Origin: Roseiconus lacunae
Lineage (GTDB): Bacteria; Planctomycetota; Planctomycetia; Pirellulales; Pirellulaceae
Reading direction: 5' to 3'
DNA length: 64,000 nt
NCBI RefSeq assembly: GCF_008312935.1
Contig: NZ_VSZO01000016.1
Span: 1-64,000 of the forward strand
The translations under genes were made by a program, and so were the position numbers. The notes under the pieces were generated by a model. The model had not been told where the DNA came from. It saw only the letters and a program-made list of their open reading frames with translations, and ran no database searches. Every line of letters begins with the position of its first letter. Position 1 is the first letter of the stretch. Below, piece after piece: positions 10,101 to 19,554 of this stretch.

Positions 10101-12142
10101 ACGACATCTTTGATATTCCACAAGGGTCGAGCAATCGGCCGCTGAATGTCTTGGCGAACGATGTCCCGAGTATCGCCGGGGGAATTCGAATCATCAGCGT
10201 CACAGCGGGTGATCAGGGCGGAAACGTTGCCCTCGAAGGAGGCGGTCAAACGATTCGCTACACCCCGGTCGCCGGATTTACCGGAACGGAGCAATTCAGC
10301 TACAGCATTCAGGACTCCAACGGTCAAGTAAGCACTGCCCAGGTCACTGTAAATTCGCAGCCCGGCGCACGTAACGATGACTTGGTCGACTTCACGATCG
10401 GCATCTTTGATGTGGTCAACAACCAGCCAATCTCCAGTGTTCAGGTTGGCCAAGAGTTCTACGTCCGAGTCTTCGTCGAAGAACTGAATAACCCGAACTT
10501 CAGCCCCGAGGGCGTCGCATCGGCATTCCTCGACCTGCTCTACTCCGACGGCTTAGTTTCGACTCAGGACACCATCGGCGGTGATGCATTTGGATTCGAC
10601 ATCACCTTCGGACCGAACTTCCAGGGAAGCGGATTCCAACTCGGTGACGCGACGACTCCTGGTTTGATTGACGATGTCGGAGCCGTTCAACCGATCGGTG
10701 GTGGCGACCTGATTCGGCACAGTGATCCGGCAGAACTGTTCACCATCACGATGACTGCAGTTTCACCGGGTGTTGCTGTCTTCAAAGCTGACCCCGCCGA
10801 TGCTGTCCAAGCAGAAACGATTCTGGTCGGCGAAGACGATGCCCTGACCGTTGCCCAGCAACGACTCGGAACCGCCGAACTGACAATTTTCCCAACCACA
10901 GATAATTTCGCCAGTGCGATCGATGACGCATTCAGTGCGGGCACGGACAGCAACGGCATCTTGATCAATTCTGCGAACGGACCTAACACTCTCGATGTCC
11001 TAGACAACGACCTGTTCGGCCCCACCGGCACCTTGCTGGAATTCGGAATCGGGATCGACCCTACTCTGGGCAACGTGACCATTGACGACAATGGCACACC
11101 AAGCGATCTGACCGACGACACGATCAATTACTTCGCCAACACCAATGCCAGTGGATTCGACAGCTTTACCTACTACATCGTATCCGGTGACGGGGTCCGC
11201 AGCGTCGGTGAAGTCACGATGGCAATCGGACAAGCGGATGATGATGACTTGGTAGACATCTCTTTCGCTTTGGTCGACCAATTCAATAATCCGATTACAT
11301 CAGTCGCTTCGGGTGAAACGTTCGGTGTTCAAGTCTTTGTCGAAGACTTGCGAACGGTCGTCGAAGGCAACACCTTTGTCTTTGCCGGCTACCTCGACAT
11401 GCTGTACGACGCAGGGGTGTTGGCGCCGGGTTCGGTCCCTGCCGGCGGACGCTACGACTTTGATGTCGATTTCGATAACGACTTTGATTCCAACGCCGGC
11501 GTCGGTACCGCCGCCCGTGCCGGTATCATCGATGAGTTTGGATCACTTTTGCGTGATACAGTCGTCGATTCCGGAGCAATCAACGAACCGAACTTGATGG
11601 CCACCGTCTACTTCACCGCTGGGCCGGTCGCTTCGACCACGGTCACCCAAGTGGTCGGTAGCCCGGCTGATTCGTCGCCTTTCCAAGACACGCTGCTGTT
11701 TGATCGCGACCAACCGGTTCCGGTATCACAAATTCGCTACGACGTGTTGAACGTAACGGTTACGCCGGTCAGTACGCTGCAAAACCAAGCGATGCCTGAA
11801 GACGTCAACAATGACGGATTGGTTACGCCATCAGACGCCCTGACGGTGATCAACGCACTCGGTCGCGTGGGCGAAGGCGAGCAATCGGCCCCAACGGCGT
11901 TCACCGACGTCAACGGTGACTTCTTGACCTCGCCAATGGACGCCCTGATGGTGATCAACCACTTGGCTCGCTTGGCCGCCTCGTCGCCTGCGGAAGGGGA
12001 ATCGATCGGATCAAGCGATGATGCATCATCCAGCAACGACGCCGCGATTGGCGGATTGATCGGTTCGACCTCGATCGACTCCGATGATGAGGAAGACGAT
12101 TTGCTGGCCCTGTTGGCCGCCGATCAAAACACGCTCGCCTAA
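7154..12142 (+). CDS. Giant secreted LEPR-XLL / metalloprotease-like / SdrD-GEVED / dockerin protein
   Basis: This 1662-residue protein begins with the planctomycete LEPR-XLL export leader (ENLEGRRLLA at residues 34-43). Residues ~235-500 resemble a zinc metalloprotease: H429-E-A-G-H433 followed by G436 and H439 (a reprolysin-type HExxHxxGxxH) with a following methionine (NIMDAGG). Two SdrD B-like domains occupy ~515-610 and ~612-715, a GEVED domain (DYGDAPDSYG to LGEVEDYQF) ~719-877, and cadherin-like/Ig domains ~885-978, ~982-1072 and ~1250-1357. Two homologous modules starting DDLVDFTIGIFD and DDDLVDISFALVD (about 1075 and 1361) look like cohesin-type beta domains. A dockerin-like pair of EF-type loops (EDVNNDGLVTPSDAL, TDVNGDFLTSPMDAL) lies at ~1545-1610, before an acidic tail. 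It probably sits on or outside the cell surface; the proteolytic role is inferred. Confidence 0.88.
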   Translation: MIRRTLSDSTRRETAKGNRKRTAHTGQKRRLLMENLEGRRLLASDTAFTPVPVDPALFAAQTPRNVGTVTAVQIGENEAAGARGVNDTINTATHLPLGTLPSQQDTIDVTGSIGIQLNAQNQILSDLDYYAMDLRAGDILDISLNGVAGNISVLYGPGTQAPGRFWFGTDSNQAILDPATGQSIYAKGSPLQTRGSAVAAQVVPETGRYYIGLAPSLGVSNYTMGLRVYRPVIEQAPRGAQQILYLDFDGGIYPTSEISGSTLPLGVVRFDRLEDNLGVLGFTNPTAVDAQVLQENILDEVRDHFDTIAVNGSNGDYDETGIGGQYGITIVSSLECPEFGDRSACAVGNTDLNNNPLVTRVLIGGLVSSTGIDGAYGIAESVDIGNFRPGEITIVQLDDISATTTAIARSPAVSEMDVISKFLAGVVSHEAGHTFGERHTTNTNNTDNIMDAGGNLQGLIDSLIAPGPDGILGTADDLSPVFAPEDQFTPAEGFFGTTRTATSLSFELSTGTATSSITGRVFNDLNRDGAFAGDAGLPGVFVYADLDGDRVRDPIEPFDVSAPDGAYRLDVAPGLSYTVVAETPAQYVASNSTVRSNVSAGVTNLNFGFTKVIADVTGTKFADLNGNGLFDTNESGMGGVYIYLDLDGDDRPDLGEPSAITAADGSYSINFPGPGTYTIREVVEPGFEQTFPVSGEHIVTYNGVGLTDNYNFGNLPSRDYGDAPDSYGTSIAAGGPSHGTSLAVGLGAEVDREIDGFPSANALGDDNNNIDDEDGIQLLSPLGPGGTATVQVTARNTTGQPAYLQGWVDFNANGTFDASERVFNNVVVADGVSNLEINVPGNAVVGSTYARFRYSPTAGLGVGGDADLGEVEDYQFDILQQADIANDDEFTVSRNSLSNQLDVLANDFQSNLTQLTIVNLNVVGTSGVASVAGDGKSIFYTPRNGFTGLDTFQYTVQDQLGNQYTADVSVTVSFQSNVPIAVDDIFDIPQGSSNRPLNVLANDVPSIAGGIRIISVTAGDQGGNVALEGGGQTIRYTPVAGFTGTEQFSYSIQDSNGQVSTAQVTVNSQPGARNDDLVDFTIGIFDVVNNQPISSVQVGQEFYVRVFVEELNNPNFSPEGVASAFLDLLYSDGLVSTQDTIGGDAFGFDITFGPNFQGSGFQLGDATTPGLIDDVGAVQPIGGGDLIRHSDPAELFTITMTAVSPGVAVFKADPADAVQAETILVGEDDALTVAQQRLGTAELTIFPTTDNFASAIDDAFSAGTDSNGILINSANGPNTLDVLDNDLFGPTGTLLEFGIGIDPTLGNVTIDDNGTPSDLTDDTINYFANTNASGFDSFTYYIVSGDGVRSVGEVTMAIGQADDDDLVDISFALVDQFNNPITSVASGETFGVQVFVEDLRTVVEGNTFVFAGYLDMLYDAGVLAPGSVPAGGRYDFDVDFDNDFDSNAGVGTAARAGIIDEFGSLLRDTVVDSGAINEPNLMATVYFTAGPVASTTVTQVVGSPADSSPFQDTLLFDRDQPVPVSQIRYDVLNVTVTPVSTLQNQAMPEDVNNDGLVTPSDALTVINALGRVGEGEQSAPTAFTDVNGDFLTSPMDALMVINHLARLAASSPAEGESIGSSDDASSSNDAAIGGLIGSTSIDSDDEEDDLLALLAADQNTLA

Positions 12143-12168
12143 AGCGTGCCTGAAATTGAGTCCATGGG

Positions 12169-12207
12169 ACCGCCGTTTCGAATTCAATTTCGAAACGGCG
12201 GTTTTTT
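12169..12207 (+). terminator. Rho-independent terminator
   Basis: A perfect 13-base stem (CCGCCGTTTCGAA / TTCGAAACGGCGG) with a 6-base loop is followed by six Ts, 27 bases after the giant gene stop codon. Confidence 0.92.
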
Positions 12208-12328
12208 ATTAGGTCGCGTCGGAAAACCGCCGCCTGCCAATCGAGAGCCGAATCGCGTTTGCCAAGGTTTCGGCGTCATACCGGTGGTAACGCCAGCCCG
12301 CTGAAGACTCACCCTCGTATTTACCTGC

Positions 12329-13105
12329 TCAGTACGGCGGTTCGAAACGATCATTCAGCTTCACCGCTCCCGCCAATTTGGCTAGGGCATCGAAGGTCTC
12401 ATGGTCTTTCTCGATCGGGGCATCATCGGCCATTTGAATGAAGTAGTCATCACTTATCCCCATCGTCGACTTCAGTTCCGATGCGACATCCGGATCGAGA
12501 TCCAGAAATGTATCCGCCATCTCGAAGTCGCGATCATCAATCAGACGTCCGGCCAGCAGGTCGATCAAAGAATAGTAGTGATTCAGATCGTCCTCTTCAT
12601 CTTCGGGATGTTCAAGTATCGATTGAATCTCATCATCTTCAACGCCTTCTTGACGAGCATCTTCGGCGTATGCTTCTTCGATCAACAATTTCCAGCGGGC
12701 CATTTCGTCGAGGGCGAACGCAGCCTCCTCGGCTTCTTCGTCGCCGGGATCGATCCAGACTCGTTCGCTTCGCGATCGCATGTCCATGTTCAGCACATCC
12801 CGCTCGATCTCCAGTTGCTGAAATACGTGATGATAGACACTGAAGCATGCCGCCTTTTCAAGAGCACCCCATTCGTGGATGTCACCTTCACCCAGCAAAG
12901 CCAACTTCGAGACCTTCAGCAGTAGCATCAATTTCTCGCGCCAACCTAGGCCGTCGAACAACCGGACACCAAACGTCCAAACCAAGTCTTCCTCGGGGCG
13001 CTGAAAACAATCACGAAAAGAGTCCAGCATCAAGGCCAGCGATTTGCAATACAATTCTGCGTGGCGACCTGTCAGTTTTTGAGGTTGATAGGGATCATAG
13101 ATCAT
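12329..13105 (-). CDS. Acidic hypothetical protein
   Basis: I do not recognise this 258-residue protein. It is soluble by composition, very acidic in its second half (several EDDE and DEEDD runs around residues 125-180), and predicted helix-rich, without signal peptide or membrane segment. It is encoded downstream of the M48 protease gene on the same strand, 283 bases away. The even coding character and complete frame argue that it is real. No function is proposed. Confidence 0.6.
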   Translation of the reverse strand: MIYDPYQPQKLTGRHAELYCKSLALMLDSFRDCFQRPEEDLVWTFGVRLFDGLGWREKLMLLLKVSKLALLGEGDIHEWGALEKAACFSVYHHVFQQLEIERDVLNMDMRSRSERVWIDPGDEEAEEAAFALDEMARWKLLIEEAYAEDARQEGVEDDEIQSILEHPEDEEDDLNHYYSLIDLLAGRLIDDRDFEMADTFLDLDPDVASELKSTMGISDDYFIQMADDAPIEKDHETFDALAKLAGAVKLNDRFEPPY

Positions 13106-13388
13106 CCAGCGATCTCCAGGTCGGGCGAAACGGCGAGCGGTGCCTTCAATTCTTTAGTGCGATCGCTTGTCGGTCAACTTCCGGACGCTGGAATCAACGA
13201 AAACACCGTCTTCGAACAGTCGTTTGACGTGAGCCACGGTTTCCACCGCGGAATACGATTGGAACGAAGCACTAACGCTGACGCTGCTTTTTTCGAAACT
13301 TGGCAACCCAAGCCCGGCGCCGACTCGTTCGTTGGATGTTTGCCGGAAATACCGGACGAGTAAGCTCGTCGAAGGCCCGCGACCGACC

Positions 13389-14732
13389 CTACAGTTCCAA
13401 CGAAGACGAGTGGTCACGATTCTTCCAGAGATAGAGAATTCGCTGCTCGATCGGTGGGTGGATGCCATCGCTGTAGGCGGCCGACCGTGGCACACGGAAC
13501 AGCGACTTTCCAGGGTTTTGCTCGATCATCATCACGAGTTCTTCCGCCTGCCGCGTTGATAAGCGTATCTCGCTCGGGTCATCTAAAACGCTTTCCCATT
13601 CCACCCGTTCAATCTGGTTGATCTCTCTCGCTTGCCGTTCGAGCGTCTCACGCAGTGCTTCCTCGTCATCTAAGTCGTCCGATTCCCAGACGTATCGAAA
13701 GAAACCTCTGATCGATAACCGGCTATTCTGCTGACGTTTCGCTTGGATCTCTCGCCCCACCGATTCGTAGAGGTCTGACTCATCCTCATAGCCAAACGGA
13801 ACCGCAGATTCGATCGACGACGCGATCTCCTTCGGAGACAGGTCAGGTTGATCGAGATTGCGTCCGAGAACTTCGAGATAAACGAGCGTCCGAATTTCAG
13901 CATCGAGACCAATTTTCAAAAGCCCCGAGATCGAATACTCGACTCCGTTGACTTGCGCCCCAAAGTCGTCGCAAAGAAACTCGGTGGTCATCCCATACTT
14001 GTATCGGCGATGATTCATGATCATCCAAAACACCGAACAAATCGCTGAGAGAACGATGAATCCAAGTAGTCCGTCGAGCCGGATAACCTGGACCGCAAAA
14101 AGTCCGACGAAAGCCCCAAGGACCACTGTCAAAAACATCAGCCGGTCATCGACCAACCGAAACCGATAATAGTGCCCCAGTTCATGACCCATGACTGACT
14201 GAACTTCTTCGTCACGCAATTTGTGTAGGATCTGACGGTGCAGATAGATGCCGTTCAAACCGGTCAGAAACGAAGTCAACCGAACCGCACTTGCGTTCAG
14301 CGAGCGATCGTTGCTGACATAAACGGGTGGACCAACGGCGGGAAGATCGAGACGCTTGAGTGTTTCCTGATACAGAAACTTGAGTTTATGTTTGTCGAGA
14401 TCACCGAAGCGAGTTGATTCCTTGATGTCTTCGATACGCTTCTTCTTTTGCCCCCAGAGCTGAGCCAACTCCATCGCCAAGGGTCCAATAATTACCAAGC
14501 AGGCGGTGACCGAAGCGATCGGCGAAAGCACGACGGCGTTCCAGTTGATTAGATATATCAGAACGAGTATTCCGACGAGGCGAATTGAAATCCAGATCCA
14601 GGCATTTTGATTGGCCCGACGCAGGATCATTAGCAATTCGTTTCGATCGGGAATCTGATGCATCATGTCTTCCGGCGGTAAGTGAGGCGATAGCGGCATC
14701 ACGCCCGCACTTGATAATGTGAGTCGGCGCAA
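13389..14732 (-). CDS. M48-family membrane zinc metalloprotease
   Basis: This 447-residue protein has the M48 (HtpX/Ste24-type) signature: His183-Glu-Leu-Gly-His187 with third zinc ligand Glu251 in EFLCDDFGA. Hydrophobic segments at about 45-62 and 70-90 precede the protease domain and two more at about 198-218 and 222-242 separate the zinc ligands, as in membrane M48 enzymes. The C-terminal ~170 residues are charged and end with a SDGIHPPIEQRILYL segment, the His-Pro element usual near the end of M48 domains. The start could also be one of the internal methionines at residues 12, 23 or 24, since the first 22 residues carry no conserved feature. It may take part in membrane protein quality control. 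Confidence 0.85.
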   Translation of the reverse strand: MRRLTLSSAGVMPLSPHLPPEDMMHQIPDRNELLMILRRANQNAWIWISIRLVGILVLIYLINWNAVVLSPIASVTACLVIIGPLAMELAQLWGQKKKRIEDIKESTRFGDLDKHKLKFLYQETLKRLDLPAVGPPVYVSNDRSLNASAVRLTSFLTGLNGIYLHRQILHKLRDEEVQSVMGHELGHYYRFRLVDDRLMFLTVVLGAFVGLFAVQVIRLDGLLGFIVLSAICSVFWMIMNHRRYKYGMTTEFLCDDFGAQVNGVEYSISGLLKIGLDAEIRTLVYLEVLGRNLDQPDLSPKEIASSIESAVPFGYEDESDLYESVGREIQAKRQQNSRLSIRGFFRYVWESDDLDDEEALRETLERQAREINQIERVEWESVLDDPSEIRLSTRQAEELVMMIEQNPGKSLFRVPRSAAYSDGIHPPIEQRILYLWKNRDHSSSLEL

Positions 14733-14770
14733 ACGCTGAACGGCTCGTCCTTCGTCAACGTTTTAACATA

Positions 14771-14837
14771 GGATTAGCCACATGGCGTTGGCCACGGTTT
14801 CGGTGCAATAACCGGGACTAACGCCCGTCGGCTGATC
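14771..14837. repeat. REP-like element, complete palindrome
   Basis: This is the most complete copy: GGATTAGCCACATGGCGTTG... on the left pairs with an inverted arm ending TAACGCCCGTCGGCTGATC, giving an imperfect hairpin of about 27 bases per arm around a CGGTGCAATAACCG centre. It lies between the M48 and AIM24-like genes. Confidence 0.78.
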
Positions 14838-14899
14838 GTCCGAATCCGAACGTTTGATCTCGACGGATCACCAGGCCTGATTTAGATAGCGACAAAACT

Positions 14900-15625
14900 T
14901 CAAAAGGCCGCGTCGACCAACATCGAAAGAAACCCACCGGTCGGCTTGCTACGGGTTTGATAAAACACGTGCCCCGGGCCGGTGTATCGATTGACCAACC
15001 CTTCCCCCGACATCAACGAGTCACTGATTTTGTCAGTCGCCTTGACCAGTTTGTATTCGATCGAATCCGAAAATGCGATCATAAAGCGATTGTCAACGAA
15101 CAACGTTTCTTCCGCTTCTAAGTAGCGATGAACGACTGCCCCAAAGCTCTGGCAAAACACCTGACCGGTCCCGGTGGCGTGCATCAAGAACAGCCCCTTC
15201 TTACTCATCAATCCTTTCAGACCGCCGTATTTAATCTTCAACACCGTTGGCCCAATGTTGGCCAAATAAGATCCCCGCGTCATGTAGTAACCGGAATCTT
15301 CGCTAAGATCTAAGGTAACGATGTCACCATAGCTTTCTGGGGCGAGCACGACGGTTTGATCGTCCTCCTTGGCCCGGAACTCGGCGGTAAAGAAGTTCTC
15401 GCCACCGAGCAAATTTTTGACGCCGCCAAACCATGAATGGCGCCGCGGCTGGTTCGCATTGCTCGCGTCGGCATCCGCCTGATCCTGACGCCCCGCCCGC
15501 GCGACAATTCGAATTCCAGCCGTCATCGTCAGCATGCTATTGGGCTGTGCGACGACGAACTCATCCTTCTCTAGCGATAGCTGTAGCGTCGAAAACGTGG
15601 GCGCGTGGTTGACTTGAAATTCCAT
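14900..15625 (-). CDS. AIM24 / TIGR00266-family protein
   Basis: This 241-residue protein matches the AIM24-like (TIGR00266) beta-prism family. Typical elements are the N-terminal EFVVAQPNSMLTM, the internal GGENFFTAEF, SGYYMTRGSYLA and the C-terminal YTGPGHVFYQTRS. Bacterial members are about 220-270 residues, so it is full length. The family has no established bacterial biochemical activity; the eukaryotic namesake affects mitochondrial organisation. An insertion rich in Ala, Asp and Asn at about residues 45-62 is specific to this copy. No signal peptide is seen, so it is probably cytoplasmic. Confidence 0.82.
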   Translation of the reverse strand: MEFQVNHAPTFSTLQLSLEKDEFVVAQPNSMLTMTAGIRIVARAGRQDQADADASNANQPRRHSWFGGVKNLLGGENFFTAEFRAKEDDQTVVLAPESYGDIVTLDLSEDSGYYMTRGSYLANIGPTVLKIKYGGLKGLMSKKGLFLMHATGTGQVFCQSFGAVVHRYLEAEETLFVDNRFMIAFSDSIEYKLVKATDKISDSLMSGEGLVNRYTGPGHVFYQTRSKPTGGFLSMLVDAAF

Positions 15626-15697
15626 GCGTGGAATCCGTTCCCCGGATGGGAGAGATCTGAAAACGCAAACCGAGTGCTTTGCTTCAGCTCGATTATA

Positions 15698-15883
15698 GGA
15701 TTAGCCGAATGGCGTTGGCCACGGTTCCAAACCACAACCGTTCCAAAACCTGTCGACGGGTCAGCGCTGCCGAAAGCCTCGGCGGCTTCCGCTACAGGTA
15801 GATTCGGTAGGGGATTAGCCGAATGGCGTTAGCCACGGTTTCTAAACCATAACCGCGCCGAAAGCCTCGGCGGTTTCCGAACG
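15698..15883. repeat. Double REP-like element (modules A-B, A-B)
   Basis: Module A (GATTAGCCGAATGGCGTT, then GGCCACGG) at 15698 is followed by module B (CCGAAAGCCTCGGCGGCTTC) at 15770, and the whole A-B pair repeats at 15812 and 15859. This tandem arrangement fills the gap between the small membrane protein and the AIM24-like gene. Confidence 0.78.
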
Positions 15884-15893
15884 GAGCGCCGAA

Positions 15894-16127
15894 CTAGAAA
15901 TCGTTGTCAGCGGTTCCCGAGGCGTATTTATTCTGCATCAGGTAACCAACGAATGCGATCACGCCGAGAATCCCCAGGAAAATGAACAATGCCACCATCC
16001 GCGAGACGCCCAGGACTTCCGAGATCCCCGTGATGCAAATGTCATAGATCACAATCCGGATAAACCAGCTAACGATACTGCCAAGGCCGCCGCGACGGGC
16101 AAGAAGAGAAGGTTGAAAACGTAGCAT
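15894..16127 (-). CDS. Small two-helix membrane protein
   Basis: This 77-residue protein has two hydrophobic stretches (about residues 18-34 and 44-64) and a short polar tail ending SGTADNDF. A GAGGA ribosome-binding-like sequence lies about 12 bases before the ATG. I do not recognise the family. The double membrane-segment pattern and its own ribosome-binding site support it as a real gene, but small size keeps confidence moderate. Confidence 0.5.
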   Translation of the reverse strand: MLRFQPSLLARRGGLGSIVSWFIRIVIYDICITGISEVLGVSRMVALFIFLGILGVIAFVGYLMQNKYASGTADNDF

Positions 16128-16395
16128 CGGAAAGTAGTCCTCGCGAAAGTTGAAAACGGTACAGCGTCCGCGGTCGGCACATCACAACCGAGACGCGAAG
16201 GTTTCCATCGGGAACGCTGGTTTGAAAGCTGGTCGTCAATGCCGAACGAACACTCCGGCGACCACTCTCTAGCAGAGAAGGGGTGATCAATCGTCGCCAG
16301 ACTTCCCGGCGCAACTGGACTTAGGTATAGCTCGTAGACAACGCGTCTGTCAAGTTTTTGAGGATCGCTTCGCACGACCGGTTGGGTTCTTCACT

Positions 16396-17391
16396 TTACT
16401 TTAGCGAGACCCTGCACAGAAACTTATCGGCGGTCATGTAAAGGAACTTTTGATCGCTATCGAAACTACAGTTGCTGACGCGACCTTCGGTTAGAATTCG
16501 CCCGAGCAGTTTTCCGGCGGGAGAGATCACATAGATTCCCCCCGGGCCACTGGCGAACAGCGTGCCGTCTTTCGCGACCGTCATCCCGTCGGGTAGCCCG
16601 GGAAATTCTTTCATCGCAGACTTGGCGTCATGCAAAACCTTGCCGGGACCGAGTTTGCCGTCGGAGATCGGGAAGGCTTTCCAAATCGGGTTTTGTGGAT
16701 CGCTTTGGGCGATGTACAGCGTCGACTCATCGGGAGAGAGTCCGATTCCGTTCGGGCGAGTCATCTCTTGGGTGAGCAGTTGCAGTTGTCCGTCGCGGTC
16801 AAGCCTATAAACGCCGCAGAAATCGAGTTCACGTCGCGGGTCATCGGCGCGTTCTGGTAAACCGTAGGGCGGGTCGGTGAAATAAAGGTTCCCGGCTTGA
16901 TCGAAGACTAGGTCGTTAGGGCTGTTCAATCGTTTGCCTTGATAGGCATCGACCAACGTTTGCTTACCGCCGCCTCGCGTAAGAACACTGACCCGGCGAT
17001 CGCCGTGCTCACACATCGTGAGCCGTCCCTGGGAATCAAGGGTCAGGCCGTTGCTTCCCGGTTCCAGACCGTAATAACTGACGCCGGTGTAGCCGCTCGG
17101 CGACATGAATTCTTCAATGCCTTTGGCGGCTGACCAGCGAAAGATGGTGTTGCGTGGGATATCGGAAAACAGCAAGTGCCCTCCGGAATCATCGCTCACC
17201 CAAACGGGTCCTTCGGTCCAGGTAAACCCGCCGGCCAAGACTTCGATTTTAGTCCCGGCATCGACGTACTGCTCCATTTCCGGAGCCAAGATTTCGATTC
17301 GCCCGATGGTCGACGGGGTTTGGGCATTCGCCGAAAGAATCGATCCAACACAGGTGGCCGCGAGGCCCAGAAAACAGAGCAATTTACGCAT
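16396..17391 (-). CDS. SMP-30/gluconolactonase-family secreted protein
   Basis: This 331-residue protein has a signal peptide (MRKLLCFLGLAATCVGS, cleavage near SANAQ) and a six-bladed SMP-30/gluconolactonase/LRE beta-propeller. Diagnostic segments are FTWTEGPVW with the metal-ligand Glu near residue 60, RLNSPNDLVFDQAG with the ligand Asn, and PDGMTVAKDGTLFAS with the ligand Asp. These enzymes hydrolyse sugar lactones using one divalent cation; the actual substrate is unknown. Its start lies only 27 bases downstream of the ftsH stop codon on the same strand, so the two may be co-transcribed. Confidence 0.87.
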   Translation of the reverse strand: MRKLLCFLGLAATCVGSILSANAQTPSTIGRIEILAPEMEQYVDAGTKIEVLAGGFTWTEGPVWVSDDSGGHLLFSDIPRNTIFRWSAAKGIEEFMSPSGYTGVSYYGLEPGSNGLTLDSQGRLTMCEHGDRRVSVLTRGGGKQTLVDAYQGKRLNSPNDLVFDQAGNLYFTDPPYGLPERADDPRRELDFCGVYRLDRDGQLQLLTQEMTRPNGIGLSPDESTLYIAQSDPQNPIWKAFPISDGKLGPGKVLHDAKSAMKEFPGLPDGMTVAKDGTLFASGPGGIYVISPAGKLLGRILTEGRVSNCSFDSDQKFLYMTADKFLCRVSLK

Positions 17392-17418
17392 GGAAGTCAG
17401 TCACGGGGAAAGGAGGCG

Positions 17419-19554
17419 TCAATTCGCGTCCTTTAGTGTATCCAAATCGTTTTCGGGTTTGCGGATTTGGGCACGCGGTTTTTCCGTGATCGTGCCGGGA
17501 ACCAGCCAAGGCCCCGCCGACGTCTCTTCGATAACCCGCATCAACTCGGTATTGTCGATCGCTTCGACCTCCAATAGACGCTGCGTGATCGCTTCCAAGA
17601 CTTCGCGTCGCTGGGCCAAGATATCACGTGTCTGCCCGAGAGCTTCTTCGACAATCCGGGCGACTTCCTTGTCGATCATCTTGGCGGTGTCTTCGCCATA
17701 GCTGGTCGAGTGGCCGTTGCCGCCACCGCCAGCCAGGAAAGCCGAACCGGTGCTGCGTCGATAGTTAATCCGACCGAGACGGCTCATCCCGTAATCCATC
17801 ACCATGCTGCGCGCGATTTCGGTGCATCGCTCAAGGTCATTTTGGGCACCGGTACTGATGTCTTGCATCACCATTTCCTCGGCGAGCGTTCCGGCGAGCA
17901 AGACTTTCATTCGGCTTTCCAATTCCAACTTCGTCATCAAGTAACGTTCCGATTCGGGACGCTGCATGGTGTAACCCAAGGCTGCGAAGCCACGCGGAAT
18001 GATGCTGACCTTGTGAACCGGGTCGGTGTTTGGCAGCGCAGCAGCGACGAGTGCGTGAGCGGCCTCGTGGTAGGCGACGCGAATCTTTTCGTCCTCGTTC
18101 ATCACTCGGTTTTTCTTTTCCAACCCCGCAGTGACCCGGTCGACGGCTTCATCAAATTCGGTCGTACTAACCGCATTTTTGTTTGCGCGTGCCGCGAGCA
18201 AGGCGGCTTCGTTGACAAGGTTCGCCAAGTCGGCGCCGACGAACCCGCTGGTGATCGACGCGATGTGTCGCAAGTCGACTTCGTCGGCAAGTTTGACACT
18301 CTTCACGTGAACTTTCAGGATCGCCTCACGGCCCGCGACGTCCGGACGGTCGACTAAGACTTGACGGTCAAAGCGGCCGGGACGCAGTAGCGCGGGATCC
18401 AAGGTTTCCGGTCGGTTCGTCGCCGCGATCACAATCACGCCGTTGTTGGAATCAAAGCCATCCATTTCGACCAACAGGGCATTGAGCGTTTGTTCGCGTT
18501 CGTCATGCCCTCCCACGACGCTGCCGGATCGGCTTTTGCCGAGCGCGTCGAGTTCGTCGATAAAGATGATGCATGGCGCACGACTCGTCGCTTGTTGAAA
18601 CATGTCCCGAACGCGGGCGGCACCGACGCCGACAAACATTTCAACGAAGTCGCTCCCAGATAGACTGAAAAACGGCACCCCGGCTTCACCGGCGATCGCT
18701 TTGGCGAGCAAGGTCTTACCGGTTCCGGGAGGTCCGACCAGCAAGACGCCCTTAGGAATCCGCCCACCGAGCGCTTGATATTTCTCGCTGTTTTTCAGGA
18801 AGTCGACGACTTCGCGGACCTCTTCGACCGCTTCGTCGATCCCCGCGGCGTCTTCGAATGTGATCGAAAGGTCTTCTTGTCCGTGCAACTTTCCGCGACT
18901 TCGCGAGAACGACATCGGTGAACCGACCCCGCCGATCCGCCGCAACATGATCGCACCAATCGCGATAATCGCGGCCAACATCAAGAGGTTGAACCAGTTG
19001 TCGGCAAGAAAAGTATTGGGGCGGGCATTGTCCCAGTTGACACCGGATTGGCTGACCAACTGATCCATCCGCGCGTCTTGAGTTTCGTTGCGATCGCGAA
19101 TCGTCCAAAACGATTTTTGCAAAGGAACGTTTTCGCTGTCGTCGACTTCACCTGGGGCGCTCAGCGGTCGCCACATCACGGTCCCGGTGATTTTGTTTTC
19201 CCCGAGAAGTACCAACTGCAGATCCGAGAACTCCCATTTCTCGCTGGGATCGCTGGGCGAATCGACGACGACCTTGGGGACGCCCGCGTTCTCACCTTGA
19301 TTTCCGCCGGTGTTTGCTTCGGCGTGTGCTTCGAGTAAACGCTCCAGAACCGGATAGGGCATCTGGATTTCGTTGTTGTTGAACATCGTCGCGCTCAACA
19401 TCACGGCGACGACAACCGCAATAATCACTAGCCAAACGCCGCTGCCACGAGTTTCCCGCGAAGGACCGTCGCCGCGTGAATCCTTGCCTGTGGAGTTCTT
19501 GCCGCGCGACTCTTTGTCCTCGGGATCGCGGCTCGAACGCTTCTTTTCACTCAT
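17419..19554 (-). CDS. ftsH: ATP-dependent zinc metalloprotease FtsH
   Basis: This 711-residue protein is a membrane AAA protease that extracts and degrades membrane and cytosolic proteins as a hexamer. A charged Ser/Lys/Arg-rich N-terminus precedes a first membrane segment at about residues 40-58; an extracytoplasmic region follows, then a second segment at ~185-204. The AAA domain has Walker A GPPGTGKT (274-281), Walker [12 protein letters not shown] and the second region of homology [21 protein letters not shown] (in two overlapping pieces). The zinc site is His496-Glu-Ala-Ala-His500, with the third ligand in the downstream helical domain. It is somewhat longer than the usual ~650 residues because of the N-terminal and intermembrane parts. 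Confidence 0.96.
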   Translation of the reverse strand: MSEKKRSSRDPEDKESRGKNSTGKDSRGDGPSRETRGSGVWLVIIAVVVAVMLSATMFNNNEIQMPYPVLERLLEAHAEANTGGNQGENAGVPKVVVDSPSDPSEKWEFSDLQLVLLGENKITGTVMWRPLSAPGEVDDSENVPLQKSFWTIRDRNETQDARMDQLVSQSGVNWDNARPNTFLADNWFNLLMLAAIIAIGAIMLRRIGGVGSPMSFSRSRGKLHGQEDLSITFEDAAGIDEAVEEVREVVDFLKNSEKYQALGGRIPKGVLLVGPPGTGKTLLAKAIAGEAGVPFFSLSGSDFVEMFVGVGAARVRDMFQQATSRAPCIIFIDELDALGKSRSGSVVGGHDEREQTLNALLVEMDGFDSNNGVIVIAATNRPETLDPALLRPGRFDRQVLVDRPDVAGREAILKVHVKSVKLADEVDLRHIASITSGFVGADLANLVNEAALLAARANKNAVSTTEFDEAVDRVTAGLEKKNRVMNEDEKIRVAYHEAAHALVAAALPNTDPVHKVSIIPRGFAALGYTMQRPESERYLMTKLELESRMKVLLAGTLAEEMVMQDISTGAQNDLERCTEIARSMVMDYGMSRLGRINYRRSTGSAFLAGGGGNGHSTSYGEDTAKMIDKEVARIVEEALGQTRDILAQRREVLEAITQRLLEVEAIDNTELMRVIEETSAGPWLVPGTITEKPRAQIRKPENDLDTLKDAN

